Assembly: GCF_001984825.2 (NCBI RefSeq)
Contig: NZ_CP043318.1
Coordinates: 1,798,001 to 1,862,000, forward strand
Length of the DNA: 64,000 bases
Origin: Enterobacter chengduensis
GTDB taxonomy: Bacteria; Pseudomonadota; Gammaproteobacteria; Enterobacterales; Enterobacteriaceae
Reading direction: 5' to 3'
In this document: one piece after another, positions 60,286 through 64,000 of the stretch
How the letters are laid out: each line of letters opens with the position of its first letter
Numbering within the stretch: position 1 is the stretch's first letter
Program-made: the position numbers and the translations under genes
The notes under the pieces: model-generated
Database searches by the model: none
Told to the model about the DNA's origin: nothing
What the model saw: only the letters and a program-made list of their open reading frames with translations

Positions 60286-61443
60286 TTATAACGTGCTGGG
60301 CGTGTAGATAACGCGCAGCGTGCCGGTATAGTCACCCGCATTTTTGCTGCTGGCGGCAAATGCAGGCGTTTTCAGGATAATAGGGGCGGGAATGCACAGC
60401 ACGCTCTCGCGTCCGCCGGGCAGCACGACCTGACGCAGATACTGCGGATCGTTCGTGCCTTGCCAGACGATGGTTTTACCATTGGCGACAGTGTCGGTTG
60501 CGCCGGTAACGGGATGGGTAACAAAGACCTGATAGTCGAGACGATCCCGCGCGTCGGTCGGGCTGCCACCGCGTCGCCGGATAGAAAATGCACCTTCGGC
60601 ACGGCCCGCTGAGGCGAGTCCGTCATCCTCAAATCGCAGATAGGTACGGGTGCTGGTGGCGTTTTTGCCGTCGTACAGGCACATGTCCAGCGAGGCTTCG
60701 CCCTGAATCTCGCTGCCGCCGGGGCGACCCGGGAAGTTGGTCAGGTTGAGGTTAACGATCGGCGTTGAGTGGGGGAAGGCGGGCAGATAAATCTGCTGAT
60801 TGCCGGGATCGACCACCTCGATGCGGATCGATGCCTGCCAGCTGGCGATGGTCAAATATCCCGGGCAGCCCACGTTGCCGTCGTTAAAATTACCGCCGCA
60901 GGCGGCGCTGCCCCATTCGCGCAGGTTTTGCCTGAGCGTGGCGGTCCAGATGCCGGCCTGATTGAGCTTGTTCAGCTCGCTTTTCACGATGTAGTAATCA
61001 AAATAGGGCTCGCGGTCCCACGCCGCGAGATCGCCCGCGCCGCCGGTGACGTAGCTGGCGAAGGCGTAGGTTTTGCCGTTCATGAACATGTGCTTTTCGC
61101 CGTAAACCTTTACGTCCACCGTTTTTTTAGTCACCGAATGGGTAAAGCGCAGGTTAATCGGATAAGGCGATGCCGGGTTGGCCGTAAACCATACCGGTGC
61201 GGTCATGCACGCGCCGTAGGTGGGGTCGGTGCGCGACTGGCAGGTGAGGGTATTTCGCCCCCACTTCTGCGGATCGTTGGCGATAAAGCCGCCCGACTCG
61301 TGCAGCCAGATGTCCAGGCGCGCCGGAGAGGCCATGCGATCGACGCTCATCCCGACGCTGGTGTTTCTGCCCCCCGCGCTGGCCGCCAGCGCCTGGCCGG
61401 ATCCTGTGCTTAACAGCAATAAAACTAAGAGTAATTTTTTCAC
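60286..61443 (-). CDS. CfaE/CblD-family fimbrial tip adhesin
   Basis: This 385-residue secreted protein has a signal peptide (MKKLLLVLLLLSTGSGQALA). It matches the CFA/I CfaE family by eye: IWTATLRQNL, LDMCLYDGK and RFEDDG in the middle, and a pilin-like C terminus ending AGDYTGTLRVIYTPSTL. It should form the pilus tip: an N-terminal receptor-binding domain (about 21-215) and a pilin domain (about 220-385). Six cysteines fall into three likely pairs: C68/C79, C182/C193 and C255/C350. The middle pair lies in a loop longer than in CfaE. The start is GTG with AGGA eight bases ahead, 15 bases after the usher gene. Confidence 0.85.
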   Translation of the reverse strand: MKKLLLVLLLLSTGSGQALAASAGGRNTSVGMSVDRMASPARLDIWLHESGGFIANDPQKWGRNTLTCQSRTDPTYGACMTAPVWFTANPASPYPINLRFTHSVTKKTVDVKVYGEKHMFMNGKTYAFASYVTGGAGDLAAWDREPYFDYYIVKSELNKLNQAGIWTATLRQNLREWGSAACGGNFNDGNVGCPGYLTIASWQASIRIEVVDPGNQQIYLPAFPHSTPIVNLNLTNFPGRPGGSEIQGEASLDMCLYDGKNATSTRTYLRFEDDGLASAGRAEGAFSIRRRGGSPTDARDRLDYQVFVTHPVTGATDTVANGKTIVWQGTNDPQYLRQVVLPGGRESVLCIPAPIILKTPAFAASSKNAGDYTGTLRVIYTPSTL

Positions 61444-61458
61444 ATCACGTTCCTGTCA

Positions 61459-64000
61459 TTATTTTTCAGCGTTCATCGCCGTTGGGCCTGCAGGCGGCAT
61501 GCGTCCGGCAAGCATCAGCTGCGCCTGCTGCTGCACGGTTTCCGGCAGCGCGGAGAAGGTCAGCTCCTGACAGGTCACCGCGCCGACGTAGCGCACGACG
61601 TCGCGCATACTTTTTACGTTCAGCGCACACTGATAAAACTGCTGCTGACGCACCAGGTAGAGGTTATGCAGCAGGGCGTCGCTCTGGGCGCTAAACCCGC
61701 CGTTGCCGAGATCGCTCCAGCCGTTAACGTTTAGCGGCACGCCGCCGATAAACGGCGCATGACGCTCGTCGGTTAGCTGGCCGAGCCAGGTGTAGCTTGC
61801 GGTGGTTTGCACATCCCGACGCAGCAGTTTGCCCGGCACCATAAACAACGTTCTGCTGCCTGAACCTTGCGTGATCTCGCTGCTGGCCCCCCGGGAGACG
61901 TCCAGCGATTCGTTAATCGTCAACGTGGTTTGCTGATAGCCCGGCACCGCGAAGAGGGCGCGGCCATTGCCCGGAATGTCTGCACTGCCGCCGTTATCCA
62001 GCGACACGGCGACGCGCGGATCCTGGGTATCTTCCGGCGTTGCCACGTTCACCGCGACGGCGGAAGCAGGGCGCCCGTCGCTCCAGCGGCCCAGCCACAG
62101 GCCAGAACGCGACAGCGCGAGCGTTGAGCTGTAGTTGCCGCTGCTGCTGAGCGTATGGCGGCTGTCCTGACGATCCCAGGCGTCGCTGACCGTCAGGCTA
62201 CCGTTGCCGTATCGGCCGCCCTGTCGCGTATACGCCGAGGCGTTGACCGAGTCGCTATTAATGCCCGAGGCATTGAGGCCAAATTCATTTTCCCCGCGCG
62301 CGTCGGTGTACCAGTTATGCGAGGCGCTGTAGGTCATCTGGTCTTTTTGACGCTGCTGGTGCTGCCATGTCGCGCCCAGCGAGGTATAGCTTGATGCATT
62401 GCCCTGGCGGTTGTGCGCCATTGACACGCTTACGCTGAGAAATCCGCCCTTGTCGCGCCCCTCCTGAGCGTGGTCGTTACGCATAAACAGGTTGATGCTG
62501 CTGTTAACGTTCAGACCTCGCACGCTGAAGGCGTTGCTCAGCCCACCCTGCCACGCCTGCGAGCGCGAGCGGGTCATGTAGACGCTGTCCCATGGAAGCC
62601 CCTGGTCGTGACGATCGTCGCGATCCGGGAGCTCGCGGCGCGAGACGTAGCGCCCTTCGTTGCGGTTATCCGAGTAGCCCAGGCTTGCGTACCAGCTGCC
62701 GACGGGCACGGAAAACATCACCGACAGCGAGCGGTAGCAGCCGCCGATCGCGTCAAAACCGGTGCTGAAAGAATCACAGCTCTCCGCCGACAGCGCGTTA
62801 CGGTAGAAGCTCAGCGAAAAGCCGTCGTTGTAGCTCACCTGCTGGATATTGCCGCGCTCGCCTTTGCTGCCATAGAGGTAGCTAAAGCGGGTGCTCAAGA
62901 CCCCGTCAACGGGGCCAGCGTTGAACCCGCGGCTCCAGTCGAGCGCATTTTCCATGAACTGGTGCCGTTTTGTGGTGGTCGCGCCGCTGGTCAGCGCCAG
63001 CGTTGGCGTAACGGGCAGGCGAACGCCCGCCTGCGCCACGGCTGAACGGGATGCGTCAGTACCGTCATTGTCCGTTTCTCCCGCCTGCACAAACCACTCT
63101 ACCCGGTCAAACGGCGTAATGCCGGTACGCGTAAACGGCACCTGCTCGGTGCGCGTCAGGCGGTTATTTTCATAGACGGACAGGGTCACGGTGTAGCTGC
63201 CGTCCGGGAAGGCGCGTGTATCCAGGGTTTGCGCCCCGGCATTCAGGTAAAAGCTGGCCAGCAGCTGGTTGCCGCGGCGGGCGTCGACACGCGCGTCATG
63301 GGAAAGCAGCACGGTAATCGGGGTTCCCTTCGACTGCTGAACCGGATTCATCCATGCCCTTGTCGAACCCGCGCGCAGGCCGCGAATTTTGCCCAGCGGC
63401 AGCTGGCTCAGCGTGATATTTCCGCCGGCGTTACTGAACAGATCGCGGGTATCCATCTCGCCAAGCTGGACATAGTACTGACGCAAAATGTCCTGGCGGA
63501 ACCAGGCGTTGTTGACGGTGATGTCCTGCTGCTGCTGGTGCTTTGAACGCTGCCCCAGCCAGGTCCAGTCGAGATTCACATAGCCGTCCTGGGTGAGCGC
63601 CAGCGCGCCGTTCCCCTGCACGGTGGCTGACTGGTAATTCCTGTCGGCCACAAAATTAATATTCTGTTGATGGATGAGGGCATTTTCGCTGTCCTGCGTG
63701 GGCTGATACCACTGATTTTCTGCGATGGCTTTAGGCAGAAATGTCTTGTCCAAAAACAGGTTAATGCGGGCGTTATTCTCATCATAAATAATGGCCGCGC
63801 GGTCGGTATCCATGTAATCACAGCCCGCTGCGGAGCCGTTGCTGCTGCAGGCCAGGTTGCCGTTTCGGGCAAGGGGAACGGCCAGCGCGGCGGACACGGT
63901 GGAGATGAGAGCGGGATCGTCATTAAACCGGCGTTTGATAGCCGCTACCACGTTTTCAGGCGCGACAAAACTGACCGTTTCAAGCGTGATATCCGTTTCA
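61459..64000 (-). CDS. Alpha-type (CfaC/TcfC-like) fimbrial usher, N terminus missing
   Basis: The frame is open from the window edge to the stop at 61459 (846 residues visible), so the signal peptide and first few dozen residues are outside. CfaC-type ushers have about 870 residues. The outer-membrane barrel body shows LGQRSKHQQQQDITVNNAWFRQDILRQYYVQLGEMDTRDLFSNAGG, GLRAGSTRAW, VDARRGNQLLASFYLNAGAQTLDTRAFPDGSYTV (plug/TcfC-type region) and many aromatic-rich strands (SLGYSDNRNEG). Its C-terminal domain has a likely disulfide (FYQCALNV and VTCQEL). Followed directly by the tip adhesin, as cfaC-cfaE. It secretes and assembles pilins delivered by the operon's chaperone. Confidence 0.87.
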   Translation of the reverse strand, partial: ETDITLETVSFVAPENVVAAIKRRFNDDPALISTVSAALAVPLARNGNLACSSNGSAAGCDYMDTDRAAIIYDENNARINLFLDKTFLPKAIAENQWYQPTQDSENALIHQQNINFVADRNYQSATVQGNGALALTQDGYVNLDWTWLGQRSKHQQQQDITVNNAWFRQDILRQYYVQLGEMDTRDLFSNAGGNITLSQLPLGKIRGLRAGSTRAWMNPVQQSKGTPITVLLSHDARVDARRGNQLLASFYLNAGAQTLDTRAFPDGSYTVTLSVYENNRLTRTEQVPFTRTGITPFDRVEWFVQAGETDNDGTDASRSAVAQAGVRLPVTPTLALTSGATTTKRHQFMENALDWSRGFNAGPVDGVLSTRFSYLYGSKGERGNIQQVSYNDGFSLSFYRNALSAESCDSFSTGFDAIGGCYRSLSVMFSVPVGSWYASLGYSDNRNEGRYVSRRELPDRDDRHDQGLPWDSVYMTRSRSQAWQGGLSNAFSVRGLNVNSSINLFMRNDHAQEGRDKGGFLSVSVSMAHNRQGNASSYTSLGATWQHQQRQKDQMTYSASHNWYTDARGENEFGLNASGINSDSVNASAYTRQGGRYGNGSLTVSDAWDRQDSRHTLSSSGNYSSTLALSRSGLWLGRWSDGRPASAVAVNVATPEDTQDPRVAVSLDNGGSADIPGNGRALFAVPGYQQTTLTINESLDVSRGASSEITQGSGSRTLFMVPGKLLRRDVQTTASYTWLGQLTDERHAPFIGGVPLNVNGWSDLGNGGFSAQSDALLHNLYLVRQQQFYQCALNVKSMRDVVRYVGAVTCQELTFSALPETVQQQAQLMLAGRMPPAGPTAMNAEK

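Overview
This window is a chromosomal segment from an enterobacterium, most likely the Enterobacter cloacae complex or a close relative such as Leclercia or Lelliottia. The genus is inferred by eye from protein similarity. Gene content and order follow the well-known Escherichia coli stretch from rpsA to tusE almost gene for gene. Nearly all reading frames are intact and close to the E. coli family lengths. I see no insertion sequence, prophage, CRISPR array, rRNA or tRNA gene.

Layout. 1-9900: the rpsA 3' end, ihfB, a ComEC-like channel protein, the lipid A/LPS genes msbA-lpxK, ycaQ, ycaR-kdsB, ycbJ and convergent elyC. 10000-17260: the cmoM-mukF-mukE-mukB condensin operon. 17430-20650: peptidoglycan remodelling (ldtD, mepK) and gloC. 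20700-26560: the leftward genes aspC, ompF, asnS and pncB. 26800-29430: pepN. 29500-33750: the leftward ssuEADCB alkanesulfonate operon. 34000-44430: pyrD, zapC, ycbX (leftward), rlmKL, uup and the pqiABC lipid-transport operon. 44680-50740: rmf, fabA and lonH (leftward), matP, ompA and sulA (leftward), and sxy. 50690-59660: yccS, yccF, helD, mgsA, csgI, yccU, hspQ, rlmI, acyP and tusE.

The only clearly accessory region is the right end (59700-64000). A leftward operon there encodes a CFA/I-type (class 5, alpha) fimbrial usher, a CfaE/CblD-type tip adhesin and a small LuxR-type regulator. It sits next to tusE, where E. coli K-12 has yccA. The upstream part of the operon, presumably chaperone and major pilin, lies beyond the window. 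The elf (ycb) fimbrial cluster found between ssuE and pyrD in E. coli K-12 is absent here.

Several regulatory sites can be read directly: a LexA box at sulA, adjacent FabR and FadR sites at fabA, a NadR box at pncB, a PurR box and start-switching hairpin at pyrD, tandem OmpR sites at ompF, the ompA leader, and a candidate CpxR box at ldtD. I do not see an evidently new multigene system. The best candidates for something undescribed are the fimbrial adhesin with its extra disulfide loop and its co-transcribed pseudo-receiver regulator.
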